Origin: Takakia lepidozioides
Lineage: Eukaryota > Streptophyta > Takakiopsida > Takakiales > Takakiaceae
Direction of reading: 5' to 3'
Length of the DNA: 64,000 nt
NCBI GenBank assembly: GCA_030704615.1
Contig: CM060731.1
Coordinates: 4,650,001 to 4,714,000 of the forward strand
A program made the translations under genes and the position numbers. Below, piece by piece: positions 11,944-23,540 of the stretch. Numbering within the stretch: the first letter of the stretch is position 1; every line of letters begins with the position of its first letter. Below the pieces are notes generated by a model. It ran no database searches and had not been told where the DNA came from. It was given only the letters and a program-made list of their open reading frames with translations.

Positions 11944-12284
11944 AGGTTCATGTACCGAGGCTTAATAAACTGTGTTTTGGTGTTGCTTCCATCCCCAAAC
12001 TGTTTTTCAAGTTCTTCGCGCGTTCCCGTAAGTACAGTTAGGGATTGCCTGGGGTAGGTCTTGAGCCGGCATTGGAAAATGTTTGTGGGTTGGAATGAAT
12101 GAACTACTTTGCAAAAAAAGGCTTTACTGTTAATATTCAATTCTCTAGCGGGCGATCTCCTCATTCCAAAATCATGTCCTCAATCCTAAACCATCCACAA
12201 ACCTACCATTGTTTTCGGCCGGAAAGAATATTAATGTGGGGGCGATGAAGAGGGTTCAAAAAATAAGGACATAGGCGACAACCG
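11944..12284. other. 3' flank of the methyltransferase-like gene
   Basis: AT-rich sequence containing AATAAA-like words just after the stop (CTTAATAAACTG near 11960). Nothing else recognised. Confidence 0.35.
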
Positions 12285-13450
12285 ATCCGCGGTAATAGTG
12301 GGGGGGAAGCACGGAATTAGGGCCTGCACACGTGGATGCTTGCTGACGTGGCGTGAGCCTAGCCAGGCTCACACGCAAGCATTCCCCGTCATCGTAAAGG
12401 GGTCTAACCCCATTTCCCCGCCAATGCGTTGGGGGGGTTGCGACGACCCCAGAATGCTGCGATGTCGGGGAATCGCAGCGGCCGGGCGTTCCTACAACGG
12501 CAGGGAATCGCAATGCCCGAAAAAATAAAATAAAATAAAATATATATATATTCCCCGCCATCGCAAGAGCGCCCAGCCGTCGCAAAAGCGTCGATGGGGC
12601 TGCGTCGCTGCGATTCCCCAACGTCCTGGGGGTGTCGCGGAAAATTGATTCTGGGAGTATATTGTAGAGCATAATGGGCTTGGCATCCTCAGACTACAAC
12701 CATTGTCCAACAATAAGTTGCAATGCAGTTTTGCAAAACTTAGGCCATTGATAGATATTTGTTCTTGACGAACTCTGGAGATAAGTCTCGGTGCAAGTTC
12801 TAGGTGTGAGAGCTCCTGTAGAGTACGTATAATCTGCAACACAATGATAGGATTGAGATAGTGGTAGTCACTATGAGATAGTGGTAATCACTATGAGCTA
12901 ACTCTTGATATGTATATATTTACTTGGACTGCTTTTGTGATACATAGATGTATTGTAGATTTGTTGGTTAGTGTGTAGTATCTTAGAAATGTTATAATGT
13001 GGAGGTCCTAGGTTCAAGTATGCATTACCTAATATATGTAGAACAATGTATGAACTGTCATTGGACAAAACCGGAATAAATGGTCAATTAGTTTTTGAAA
13101 TTCAAATTCAAATTTTCCACCTAAATTCAAATGTACCCCCTAAACTGTGAGGTCTGGGGGTCGAATTTACCCCCTTATGTGGCGTCGCAGAAAAAAAATG
13201 TTATTTATTTTTATTATTTTTATTATTTTTCGTGATGCCCAGACGTCGCAATTCGCGCCGGCGCCGCGGCGGGGCGGGCGGGGGGTCCTGGGGGGTTTGC
13301 GATTCCCCGACGACGCTAATTAGCGATGTTCCGGGAGCGACGTCTCTGCGACTTCCTGACGTCGCAAAATGCCCTTGACGCGCCCCGAGCGTCGTAGAGT
13401 ATTTTCGTCGCTAATTACGGCGGTTGGAGGTCGCTAGGGCATCGCTAAAC
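12285..13450. repeat. Right subterminal repeat region
   Basis: GC-rich blocks (12290-12640 and 13190-13450) with many CGTCGC/GCGACG words mirror the left end. They are separated by an AT-rich stretch with no gene (12650-13150). A TAAAA/TA microsatellite lies at 12525-12552. Confidence 0.6.
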
Positions 13451-13484
13451 CCCCCCCCCCCCCCCCCCCCCCAACGTAGTAGTG
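13434..13484 (-). repeat. Right terminal inverted repeat with 22-nt C run
   Basis: It contains GCATCGCTAAA, a run of 22 C (13451-13472) and AACGTAGTAGTG. It is the inverted partner of 1042-1075; the homopolymer is three times as long as at the left end. Confidence 0.9.
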
Positions 13485-13487
13485 TAG
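13485..13487. repeat. Target-site duplication, right copy (TAG)
   Basis: TAG directly follows the right terminus and matches 1039-1041. Confidence 0.85.
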
Positions 13488-13640
13488 CCAAGTTTACCAC
13501 GGGCTATCCATCTGAGTAGGGGTTCTAGGAAAATAATGAATAAGTATGGGCTTAAGGTGTCTCCTTGGATAGTGCCGCCTAGGATTGGGATGGGTGGAGT
13601 GGAGAAACATATTGGGCTCACATATATAAGCTATGTCATG
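13485..13640 (-). pseudogene. LINE reverse transcriptase, upstream half
   Basis: Read on the minus strand this piece encodes the LINE motif GTIQGDTLSPYLFIIFLEPL and ends RWIARGKLGY exactly at 13485. If 1042-13484 and one TAG copy are removed, the frame continues into QYETSSSE and the YADD box at 960-1005. It therefore gives the empty site of the DNA transposon inserted here. Similarity fades above about 13640. Confidence 0.85.
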
Positions 13641-13675
13641 CAACTAGATTTGGTTAGTGAGGGCCAACAACCAAC

Positions 13676-13800
13676 ATTTTGCCCAATGGTAAAGGCACAA
13701 GCCACCTCACTAGTGGTTGTGGGTTCGAAATTGCATGTGGATGTTTAAAGGTGTCCACCTTCCCACCGGAAGGCATTAGCCTTTCGCGGTCAAGTTGACA
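13676..13800 (+). mobile_element. tRNA-derived SINE, probable
   Basis: A possible A box (near 13685-13697) is followed about 35 bp later by a good B box, GTGGGTTCGAAATT (13719-13732). A short tRNA-unrelated tail follows. It resembles a RNA polymerase III SINE head; no cloverleaf closes. Confidence 0.5.
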
Positions 13801-15034
13801 CTATAAATTACGCTTGCTTCGACAATGTATTCACATTTTTCTTTTCATAGTGCGGAACTGATTTCTTGAAGGTGGTACGCAACTCTTGGAAACCCATACA
13901 TTATTTGATTATATCTTAATAAACGTTTGAATAAATTTGGTATTACAGTTAATTTATCTATTAAGTACAAAATATACAAAGTCAACTACGATAATCATAG
14001 TTTCAAACCTTAAGATAAAATATATATTGATCTAATACTCACCATCTAGCCATCATCTAATGCTAACTACATGAGTGCGAAAATATATAGCTGCTGCCCA
14101 AATGGAACTGACCCAACCCTCATTGATCCTTTTCCCTTTTGTTCTTTTATCCATGGAAAGAGCAACAACCATCCGAGGAGCATTGTGCTTGTTGCAAGGT
14201 TTTCCTTTTACCTTTTCCCTTTCCTTTTCCTTTTACGTAGAATCTAGACAACACATAAGGTATATTGTGTAGACTACTTGAATAGTGTGCTCCTACATTT
14301 GCTTGATTTACAGATGGAGCAAGGGCAGCTACTGTCTTTCTAAAACAAGTTGGACCGCTACGTGAATTGTGACGTGTGATTGCCATTACAACAAATCAGC
14401 ATGACATATTTACTCGTGGCAAATCTACGACATTTTACTGATAGCTCAAAATCTTGATATCCTTTAAAACAACATTTTGAATTAGAATCGCTTTAATGAT
14501 CCTCCATACTAATTTCTACAATATTAGTAATTTGTAGGTACTTTTGATAAATACAATAATTATTATGGAATGTCATTGCTTTGGGACACATATAGTAAAT
14601 TGTCTAGTTTTTTATGGCATCTATTAGCTATGAAAGGTGATGTTTAGATCTAAAAGACAAGTGCAATGAGCTATTGGAAACACCAAACATATCTAATTTT
14701 TTTGCTGTAACACTCCTGCGTAACCGCGTATACGAGACGCTGAGGATAAGAGTACATCAAAACCGTATGAAACTTTGCCATGAGCAGATATTGGACAAAT
14801 ACATGTTAGATTAATAGCGTCTTGAATGCATGGCAGGGCCCACACACGGTGCGGCCCGCCAAAAGGAGAGAGTCAGCCCTACCCCACCCGCCCCATGGGA
14901 GTTGGAGGGATGGTCTGCACTCTGGAGGGTCTCCTCATGCCCCACCTGCAGACCGGCAGACCCGTGGAGGGGCTCTCCGTAGGTGCATACGTTGTTCAAG
15001 GTCGAAATAATAAAGGAATAAAAGTTCAGAGGTT
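13801..15034. other. AT-rich intergenic sequence
   Basis: No gene seen. It contains a CCTTTT/CTTTTC pyrimidine-rich tract (14205-14235) and a GC-richer patch at 14820-15000 that is open on both strands without protein-like composition. Confidence 0.35.
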
Positions 15035-15040
15035 ATGAAA

Positions 15041-15110
15041 AAAGCGGTAGGTATCCTAGTGGTTAGGTGCACTCCCTATAAGTGTGACAAATTTGGGTTT
15101 GAAGCTGTCA
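15041..15110 (+). mobile_element. tRNA-derived SINE head, probable
   Basis: TCCTAGTGGTTAGG (A-box-like) and TTTGGGTTTGAAGC (B-box-like) lie about 40 bp apart, as in tRNA-derived SINEs. The 3' limit is not defined. Confidence 0.45.
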
Positions 15111-17400
15111 TGACAGTATGGTATGTTGAGATAGAGCTTGATCAGTCTGTTTTGAACTTGGAAAGACTCATAAAGTCTCTAAAAACTTCTCAATCTTTTT
15201 TTAACTTCGAAAAACTTCACAAAGTCTCTAGAAAATTCTAAGTCCGGGATAAGGTAGCAGACCCTCTCTGGGTCTGCCCTGATAAGTAGCAGCAGACCCT
15301 AGGGCGTGGACCCGGCCATGACCCGTTGTTTGGATGTGGCGGGGCCCACAAGCCACACGCTTCTGCATTCGAGACGCTATTAATCTAAAATGAGAGGCAT
15401 AGGAAACGAGTTCTTCTCTACTTGTCGCAATCAAATCTCAATCTTTGAAAGCAAAACATGGATGGCTAACTACTATAAGCTAGATATTTTTTTCTTCTCA
15501 ATTGTAGAGGAAAGAACAAATGACTAGTGAGTGTTTTTATAGGTTCTCTCTAGGCACTCAATCCGTGTACACATGAGTTGGCGAATCACATAGTTGATCT
15601 AGAGGTTGTGGTATGAATGAAGGTAGCATCTTGGGGGATGGCAGTTAGGGCAATGTGTGTCTAGGGCAATATATGTCATAGCAGCAGGTGATGTGCTGCC
15701 AATTTTGAGAATAGAGACAGCCTGTAAGCTGTAGATTTGTATCAGTGGTTTCCGTTAATAGATCAAAAATATCATAATTCATAAATGGGCAGTATGTAAG
15801 AGTCTCACTTCTGAGGTGGTATGTGCCCATTACTACTGGGCTAACATGGTTGTTGACATGTATTCATTATATCTCATTGTACACTGGTTGTAGTGTCAAA
15901 GCATGATCCTTATCTAATGCATTTACGTTCTAAACTCAGTGCTATACGTGGTTCCACATATACAACTATTTTTATAAGCCCTATTGAGCCGTAATAGATG
16001 CTTTGGAGTGCATCCTTGCAACTTTCTACTAAAAGCATTACTTGACTGGCAAACAAATATGTTTTCACCATACGTGTCTTAAAACCATACATCTCGCGGT
16101 CATACACTCCTTCACTGCAATCATTACAAGTAAGCTTACAGCTAGAAAACAACCAGTCAACCAACCAACCAACTAGAATGCAATTAAATACTAATGATCA
16201 GCTAGGACCCACCTCCAAAAAGTGAGCTATAGCCAAAAAGGTGAAATGGCTCTTTGTTATGTTAGGTTCGAACATATCCATTTTCTTTCTGTAGTATTTA
16301 ATCATCAGCGCATTTGTATCTAATATTTTGATACTTTTATATTAATAGCCGGAGGCGCAATGTGAGTCCCTGGAGCTCTGCGTTTTGCGGTGAGAGAAGA
16401 ACTCAACAGTCTCTTCGTCTCTCTCATCCGTCCAACAACGTGCATAGAGATGTTTCTGGGAATCGACTCTTCTGCTATCCTATCAAACCTTCATCAATTC
16501 AAGCAACTAATCGAAGAACCCTCCATCTCCTAAGTGGCCTCTTCTGGCGGTTCTGGGAAGTTCATTTTTCCTTCATCCCCAAACTACGATTCTAATCCAT
16601 TCATTATTTCACAGTAGGTCGCAGTCATCAAGCCTTAACTCATATTTTCCCCCCTCCCTGCTGTCGGCTTGAATTTATGGGTATTTACTCATCCTCCTGC
16701 CACCTCGAAATCAAGACGTCGTTCCAGCTGAAGCATGTTCATTACTAAACCTCCCATATCTTCCATACCTTTATCTCCCAGCTGCTCTACCTCACATTTT
16801 TGTGCTTACTTTATCAGCTTCTCTCAGTCTACTATCTTAGTTCTTTGCTGCTTTGGCTTGTGCTATTGTTTCTTTCACTATTGGGCACAAATGGGCCCCA
16901 ACAGCTTCATTCACCAGCGTCCAAACGGTCATGCCTAGAACCGCCGAGATCACGATAAAGACACCTCAAACTTCTTTGGAAGCCATCCTCCATACAAATG
17001 GTGCAAGGCATACATATTTCATTCCACTTTCTAGCCATAGATTTTCTTGGTGCACTCATGTATACGAAAGTGAAGGATTGCACATACTATTTTTGCACAT
17101 TTGGAATCATCTATACATATTAATTGCTCTCTTGAAGAGATAGAGAAAGCCATCAAATCAGATTAGTCTCTCAGTCTCTCAGTCATCGTTATACTACCGC
17201 CAAGGCCAAATGTGACTAGTAGGCCCCAACAACCCTTAGGCACTGGCTTCTTTTTGGCCCACCAGGTGCAACCTCTCGCAGGTGGCTTCCCAAGCAATCC
17301 CAGAGGTCACTCCCCTCCCTCTATGGCTTTCACAGCTTCACTCCACTTGCCATTCACTCGAAAGTAGATCAAAGAAACTTATCTCCATGCCCCAATGGAG
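15111..17400. other. Intergenic, no gene recognised
   Basis: Mixed AT-rich sequence. Short open frames on both strands (for example 16362-16595 and 16853-17143) lack motifs. A C/T-rich stretch at 16380-16830 has no codon structure I trust. Confidence 0.35.
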
Positions 17401-17405
17401 AAGGA

Positions 17406-18145
17406 ATGGAGATGAGACCTTTGAACATACTCAATTCCATTGAATTGCAAGAGTCGATGAATCGTGACTTCCTACTCATCGAAATGGACATTCAGGGGCT
17501 AAACAGCATAATCTCAGGTATAGAGGAGTATGACATCTTGGTGCATTTCCTAGGGAAAGAAGCCAATAAAGCCTACGTTAGAGATTGGGCCATCACTAGA
17601 TACTTGGATGGTCAGGGTGAACTGAAACAACACTTTTGCCATGGTAAAGGTTCTCTATTACGTTTGAATCTCAATGAGCTTCCTCCCAACCATTCAATTC
17701 AACCCGCATTTGAAGGGCTTCAACGTTAATGTTTTTCCTTGGTCATCCAAGATGGGCAACAAGAATGGTTATAAACTATTGGGACCAATGATTATTTCGC
17801 TTCATTAATTCATTCCAAATCAATATCTGGTGAATCTGCCACACATTGCAAATCCTTTTGGGTTCTATCTGGGATGCTTTTGGGTTTTTGACCCTTCATG
17901 ACATGCACTAAAGCATAAGAAAAGACCCTGCTTGGAAGACTATCACCATAGCTACAAAATTGCATGACAATGGGTGTGTCTACAATATGGTGCTAATTAT
18001 GATGCCAAATGAAGCAGTATTGTCAGACTTTGTTCGTCTCCCAATGGATACGGAGGGAAACTTTTATACAATCAGACTGATAGAAGATATTGCACCTTCA
18101 ATCTGCTTTAAGAGAGAGAGAGAAGATTTTGGCCGAAACTGACGT
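17406..18145 (+). pseudogene. LINE ORF1 (gag-like) relic
   Basis: Two open pieces (17406-17729 and 17960-18142) are separated by stops. The second reads VRLPMDTEGNFYTIRLIEDI then SICFKRERE-FGRN. This resembles the segment just before the CCHC zinc knuckle of plant LINE ORF1 proteins, with knuckle cysteines and histidine largely lost. Decayed, no complete frame. Confidence 0.5.
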
Positions 18146-18383
18146 AACTAAGAGCCACTTTGTCTCACGGCTACTACCCCCTTTCAAGGGTGGGCCCTAT
18201 AAAGAAAGCAGGCTAAGCTTGTCGCATGTCTAGGGGACATAGGAGATAGGAGTACCTAGGGTACCAAGGGGGTTGGATTCAAGTTGTCGCCTATTAGTAA
18301 TAATAGCCGTGAGGGAGCGAAGCGCCGTGAGGTAGATTGCCTTGAAGCATTTGTGGATATGAGATATAGGGATATTAAAGTTT

Positions 18384-18806
18384 ATGTGTATAGTGGTACT
18401 ATTGGCATTGTGGATATCACCTCTAGTTCCGGCAGTAATGACGGTTAGTAGGCAACAGGGTCACATCAAAGTAGTTTGTCCTTTAAGCAAAAGGAAAAGA
18501 TTCCCAAGTACTTTGAAAGATCTTTCTTCAACTCTTCTTTACACAGATACTTCTTCCCTTGCCAATCTCTCTCCCCATCACCCTCCCCCCACCTCTGCTG
18601 TTCCTTCAAACATTATTCTTACCCTTAAATCTCCGCCATCTTTGGTAAACGACCTGGTTCATATCAGTCATATCTATAAAGCCAAAAAACAAATAGATCG
18701 CTCTAACCCGATGCACGTAGAGGCTGGTTCTTTCAAGCCTAAACTCATCAACAACTTAGGGAAACAAAAACTTCAAGAAAGATCTCCACCATTGATTCCT
18801 ACGTGA
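18384..18806 (+). CDS. Open frame of unknown nature (140 aa)
   Basis: A Ser/Pro-rich open frame downstream of the LINE ORF1 relic and on the same strand. It may be the tail of that ORF1, which is typically Ser/Pro-rich. No motif proves it. Confidence 0.25.
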   Translation: MCIVVLLALWISPLVPAVMTVSRQQGHIKVVCPLSKRKRFPSTLKDLSSTLLYTDTSSLANLSPHHPPPTSAVPSNIILTLKSPPSLVNDLVHISHIYKAKKQIDRSNPMHVEAGSFKPKLINNLGKQKLQERSPPLIPT

Positions 18807-19019
18807 GCCTAGCCCTGTAAGCCTGTGGGCTATGCTCACACTTTGTAAGCGTGAGCGCACGGTGGTGTTGCAAAGAAAAATGACCTATACCCGAATTCAG
18901 CCGGAAGAAGACCTAATACCACGAGAAATCAGATATTTGTCTGCTCTTTCTTGCACCAACGATGAGGGGTAAAACCACAATCGTTGACAATCTTTGTTTT
19001 TTTTTTTTTTTTTTTTTCC
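18807..19019. other. GTGAGC-rich segment and poly-T
   Basis: GTGAGCCTAGCC and GTAAGCGTGAGCGC (18804-18860) resemble modules near the ends of the 12.4-kb element. A poly-T run of about 23 ends at 19017. Confidence 0.4.
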
Positions 19020-19490
19020 CAGTAACAGTGCACAGAAATATGAACAAAACATAGCATTCAATAAGGTACTACTACCAAGATCCTGAACGATTGTGGTCCC
19101 AGCACCTCAAATACTGTAACATGTTGGCCTAAAATTTTTGTTTTTTTGGGCCTTATAAGCTGCATGAGGCCAAATCCACGACCATTAACCATAAAGGCAA
19201 ATGGACGTATATAAGATCAAATATATATATATATATACACACAGACGTTTTATTTATTTATTTATTTAGTTATTGGCCTTAGCTGCATGAGGCCAAATCC
19301 ACGATTGTTAACGATCGAGCTGACAAATGGAAGTAAGGAAAAACTAAAATAAAATAAAAAACTAAGATCAACAGGTTACAGTATTTGTAGGTGCTGAAAA
19401 CCACAATTGTTAATGATTCTAGTAGACTGTAGCACTACCTTCAGAAGTACTGTATTTTGTATATATTTCTGTGCACTGTTCCTAAAAAGA
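19020..19490. mobile_element. Fold-back MITE with about 100-bp inverted arms
   Basis: Sequence from AACAGTGCACAGAAATAT (about 19024) to CAAATACTGTAAC (about 19122) is repeated in inverted orientation at about 19376-19486, imperfectly. Two inner copies of TGCATGAGGCCAAATCCACGA lie near 19161 and 19283. No coding sequence; target duplication not identified. Confidence 0.65.
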
Positions 19491-19664
19491 GTGAAGGTTT
19501 CCCCGGACCTACAACATTTCTGTCAGTATACTTATAGTTCACCGTGTATGTTGTTTCTACAACAAATATGTTCGGAATGTCTTCATTTTGTATGAAGCTC
19601 AAAAGTTGAAGAACAAATAAGAAACACAACCACTTGAAAATTGGGCTAAATCACACCCACATTC

Positions 19665-19985
19665 TAGCGTGAACGGACACGAAAGCGACTATCCCTGTGG
19701 TGGGAGCAGCGGCGGCAATAGGAAAAGAGGCTGGAGCACCCTTGAGGGTCGAAGGCGCTCATGGGAGCAGAGGCATTCACTAGGGGAGCCACGCAAGCCG
19801 GGTTGTGGTGGGGGCTCCGTGTGGGGTGGTGGTAGCTTAGGGAGTAGTACTCACCATGGGCTGAGGCCTCGTGGTGGGAGTCGTGGGGGGAGTCTTGGGG
19901 CTCATCACGGTCCATTAGGGCCGTGGTGGGTGGGCCAAGACTCACCGCGACTCATCATAGGGAATCGAGGGTCGTGATGGTGGTT
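19665..19985. other. GC-rich low-complexity stretch
   Basis: Dominated by GTGGGAG/GTGGTGG words and open on both strands (102 and 93 codons) because of its composition. I do not regard it as a gene. Confidence 0.35.
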
Positions 19986-20339
19986 CACCATAAAAGGACT
20001 TATTGTTTGTGAGACCCTCGTAGACACCTACAGAAGTATATATATGGAGTATTAATCTCGAAAACAGTGCAAGCCCGTTATGTGACCAAAAGCTAGTGAG
20101 TAAATAAACGTCCCGGAAAGCGACAAAAGAGATGGGAGCTATTCTGGACTGCCAACAACCAAAGGGGATTTCCCACTAGGCCCGATCCATCGAGGGTCTC
20201 GTGGGGGAAGCAAGGGGGAACACAGTGAACACGTTAACGTCACATCCAAAGTCACGTCCTCACGTGTGTCACATCATTTCAAAATTGACTTTACGTTATA
20301 TAATTTTTTAGTTGTAATTTTTATATTGCATAATTTATC

Positions 20340-21160
20340 ATAATAACACGTAAGCCGTCAAGTCAGCTCTAGCGGTCCAAAATTTAAGAACCTATCTCAT
20401 AAATTTAAGACTGCCAGATCTAACGGTCATGATTTTCAAAAGAATTTAATAAATCGAGACCGCCAGCTTTAGAGGTTCCGATTTTTAAAAAAATTAATAA
20501 ATTTGAGACTGCCATAGTTGGCAATCCCAATATTTTAAAATACTTAATAAAATCGAGACCGCTAGATTTAGCAGTCCTAATGTTCTAAATTGTTGTAATA
20601 AATTCGGGACCGCCAACTATGGTTTTATAGTTCTTCTATTCAATCCGAGACCGTCAGCTCAGGGCGGTTCTTTTTTTCAAATTTGTTTTGGACAAAATCG
20701 AGACCGCCAAAGCTGGCAATTTTTTTGTTTTTATTTTTATTCATAAAATCGGGACAGCCAAAGTAGGCAGTCCTGAATTACTTAATATTTCTTATTTGAT
20801 AAAATCAGGACCGGTAGAGATGGCTCAATACATAAATTTTTGTTGAAATTGGGAATATAGTAAGGACCACAAGAGCTAGTGATCCTAAATTATTCTTAAA
20901 ATAATTCTGAATAAAATCGGGACTCCCAAAGGTCTCGTTTTCTGTTTTTATTTTGTTTTTTGTTGGATATAATCGGGACGTCCAGAGCTGGCGGCCCCGA
21001 ATTTGTTTCCTTTTAGGATATAATTAGGACCGCCAAAGCTGGCAGTCTCGTTTTTTCTTTTTAATAAAATAGGGACCACGACAGCTAGTGGCCGTCGCGA
21101 TATATTTAATTTTTATTAAAAAACTAGATATAATACCGCCCGCCAGGGCGGTCCCTATTA
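20340..21160. repeat. Array of about 12 diverged hairpin units
   Basis: The unit AATCGGGACCGCC, 4-6 nt, then GGCAGTCCCGATT-like sequence recurs every 60-80 bp between T-rich spacers. Each unit is a diverged inverted repeat. The last unit (CCGCCCGCCAGGGCGG) ends near 21160, and a stray copy lies at 23597-23660. Such arrays occur in subterminal regions of DNA transposons. No gene inside. Confidence 0.65.
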
Positions 21161-21287
21161 TAATGTATCCATCCTTATGAAGTTTCTCATATTTCATCCA
21201 GCTCTAATCCATCGGGATGAAATCAGTTAGAGGTCACCTCACGTTCAAATATGATTCCAATAATACATAGTGGATTGATGTTGAGAC

Positions 21288-22164
21288 CAGTGTTGGGCGG
21301 TTATCCGCATGGGCCCGGGTAACCGCCGGTTCCGGTTCTGGTTATGTGGAACCGGACCGGAACCGGACCCGCCTGTGCAGAACCGGAACCGGAACCGGAA
21401 CCGCTCATTGGGGATTGTGTGGGAACCGGAACCGGCGGTTCCAGCTACGACCACATGTGTGGGAACCGGCGGTTCCGGTCCACCCGTGGGCTGTAGCCCT
21501 AAGTGTCTCTAGTACCTTCCAAAGCGCTTCTAAGTCCGGTTCTTGGTTCTTGACCCCTTGGTGGGGCTGGTGGGCCCAGGGCAAAACTTATTTAATGCTC
21601 TCAAGCTCCTGAGATCATGGGTTCAATGCTTGGAGGCCATGAGATTCTATGTTCAATGCTTCAGCGCCATGAGATCTTGGGTTCAATCTCCAGCTCCATG
21701 ATATCCTGGCTAAGTTCATTAATAAAATGTTTGAAGATGTCAATACTTGGTAGCTGAATAGTACTTTCAACCCATAAAATTTTATCCATTTTCTTCTACC
21801 AGTTTATTTAGAGTATTTTTGTTTGTTTTTTTGTGTTAGTGAAAACTAACAAAATCGTTGGATTTTAGTTCAAATATGTGAATACACTGCTATTTAATCT
21901 ACCGGACTGATAAAATATTTTAAATCTAATTAAATTAAACAAATATATTTTTAAAATAGAACCGGAACCTAACCGGAACCTATGGTTTTTATCAGCAACT
22001 AACCGGTAACCGGAACCGCACCCATGTTTAAAAGTTGGATCCGGAACCGGACCGGAACCGGCTCAATAAAAAAAAACCGGAACCGGATCCGGAACCGTCT
22101 CTTGAAATAATTGTGGAACCGGAACCGAAGGTTCCTTCACAAATGCAGGAACCGCCCAACACTG
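21288..22164. mobile_element. Non-autonomous hAT element (877 bp)
   Basis: The terminal inverted repeats are CAGTGTTGGGCGGTT at the left and its complement at the right, with a perfect 8-bp target duplication GTTGAGAC (21280-21287 and 22165-22172). Both ends are packed with GGAACC/GGTTCC subterminal words. The middle (21500-21950) is AT-rich with no transposase. Terminal motif, duplication size and subterminal repeats all fit hAT. Confidence 0.93.
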
Positions 22165-22172
22165 GTTGAGAC

Positions 22173-23267
22173 CATAATCTTATCAGTGACTATGACATTT
22201 GAACCATCTTAGAACTTTACTCTTTAGATCCAAGTGATGCTACGGCTTTGAATGAGTTCGTGGCTAATGAAAATTAAACTTTTTCTTGGGTCCGACATTT
22301 GACTATGTATGGAATGTAATTGTTTGTGTACATGCTTTGAAATTTTACAATTATTTAAAAGGACAATTTAAAATAGGGTCTAATTAACTGTTGCAAAAGA
22401 AAATCTATATAGAAAAATAGGGTGTTAGGAAACAAAGGTTTACAATAATACTTAAAGATAGGGTGGAAAAAAATGCAAAATTTCAAAGATATAGCCTAGT
22501 ATAAATATACCTTTGTACGTACGTGGTATGGAAAAAAAATACGTATTTTCACCTCATCGGGATCTCCTAATTTATTGATTGGTCTTTCTTTTTTATTTAC
22601 AATTCTTCAAAATTACCATAGGGGCCATTCTACCAAAGCGTAATCCATGTGGCTAGAAAACAAGGTGGCATGGTTAGAAAAGTGGCTATATAACATGTGA
22701 CAGTTTTAACAGGTCCACGTAGGCAAAATCAGGCTTCTAATATTCACCTACTGACGCTTGTATTATAGTAATTTTTTATCAAGACAAAGATTTTGTTCAA
22801 AACAATAATTTTTATCAAGCCAATTATGTTTATGTAAACAACTATTTTTTTTCAAGAATGTATCTTCGGATATATGATCGTTATTGGTTATGTCAAAATG
22901 CTAATATCCTCCTCAAACAAAAAAAAACTTGGGCATGTGTATAACTTCAAATAATATGAGGTTAATGCAGATATACAGATAAAATATGCTTTAAATAAAG
23001 ACGATATAAATGATGAATGTCGGAACAAATGTGCATTAAAAAAAAATCAACCAAGTTTTAAACCATGACATTAAATCAAAATTCAAATCAAAACCAATTG
23101 AAAAGAAAGATGAAGAAGATATCATATGAACAACATTCATAATCCAAATCTACTTGTTGTATCAAAACGAGCCAAAGTCATTACACTGACCAAATTAATA
23201 TTAAATGAAACAAGCCTCAAATTGCAATGGACTCTCTTGCTTTGGCAAAACATAAGATGAAGGAAAC
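22173..23267. other. AT-rich intergenic sequence
   Basis: No open frame of note and no repeats with clear borders were seen. Confidence 0.4.
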
Positions 23268-23540
23268 AGTTGGTAGCTCAGTTGGATAGTGCATTCAGTG
23301 CCACCCATATGATTTTGGGGTCAGATCGAGCTACCTTGATGGCTATGGTATGATCTTCTCCCCCGTCCCTTAGGCGGTGCCACCCAGATGATTTTGGGGT
23401 CAATGTTCTTTTCCCACTTCCCTTGGGCGGTGGCCCATGCGAAAGTCTTCACAGCTACTCTGAAATAGGTTATTTCTTCCTCTCACTATAATTAAGGGGC
23501 CTGATTTGTCAGCTGTCCCTCCCAGGTGTTTCCCTTAAAT
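23268..23540 (+). mobile_element. tRNA-derived SINE
   Basis: Box A TAGCTCAGTTGG (23274-23285) and a B-box-like GGGGTCAGATCGAGC (23317-23331) form a tRNA-like head. The 3' end, GGGCCTGATTTGTCAGCTGTCCC (about 23498-23518), recurs inverted at 38157-38192 and 41526-41560, marking a shared SINE tail. A stretch near GCCACCCA-ATGATTTTGGGGTCA is duplicated internally. Confidence 0.65.

Larger units (their letters stand above)
1042..13484. mobile_element. CACTA-type DNA transposon, 12.4 kb, with transposase and DNA methyltransferase genes
   Basis: The element begins CACTACTACGTT (1042-1053) and ends with its reverse complement (13473-13484). It is bordered by TAG on both sides (1039-1041, 13485-13487), as expected for CACTA/EnSpm elements with 3-bp duplications. 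Removing it restores a continuous LINE reading frame, which fixes both boundaries to the base. Inside lie GC-rich subterminal repeats built on GCGACG, a minus-strand transposase (2059-5328), a plus-strand methyltransferase-like gene (6105-11943) transcribed away from it, and a dispersed palindrome family. Both genes carry stops and frameshifts, so this copy is not autonomous now. The transposase looks MULE-like rather than like the usual CACTA transposase, which is unexpected. It could be a nested element, but I saw no separate inverted repeats around it. Confidence 0.9.

Noticed and set aside
23271-23335. A true tRNA gene
   Set aside because: A- and B-box words are present but no acceptor or anticodon stem closes; a SINE head explains it better.
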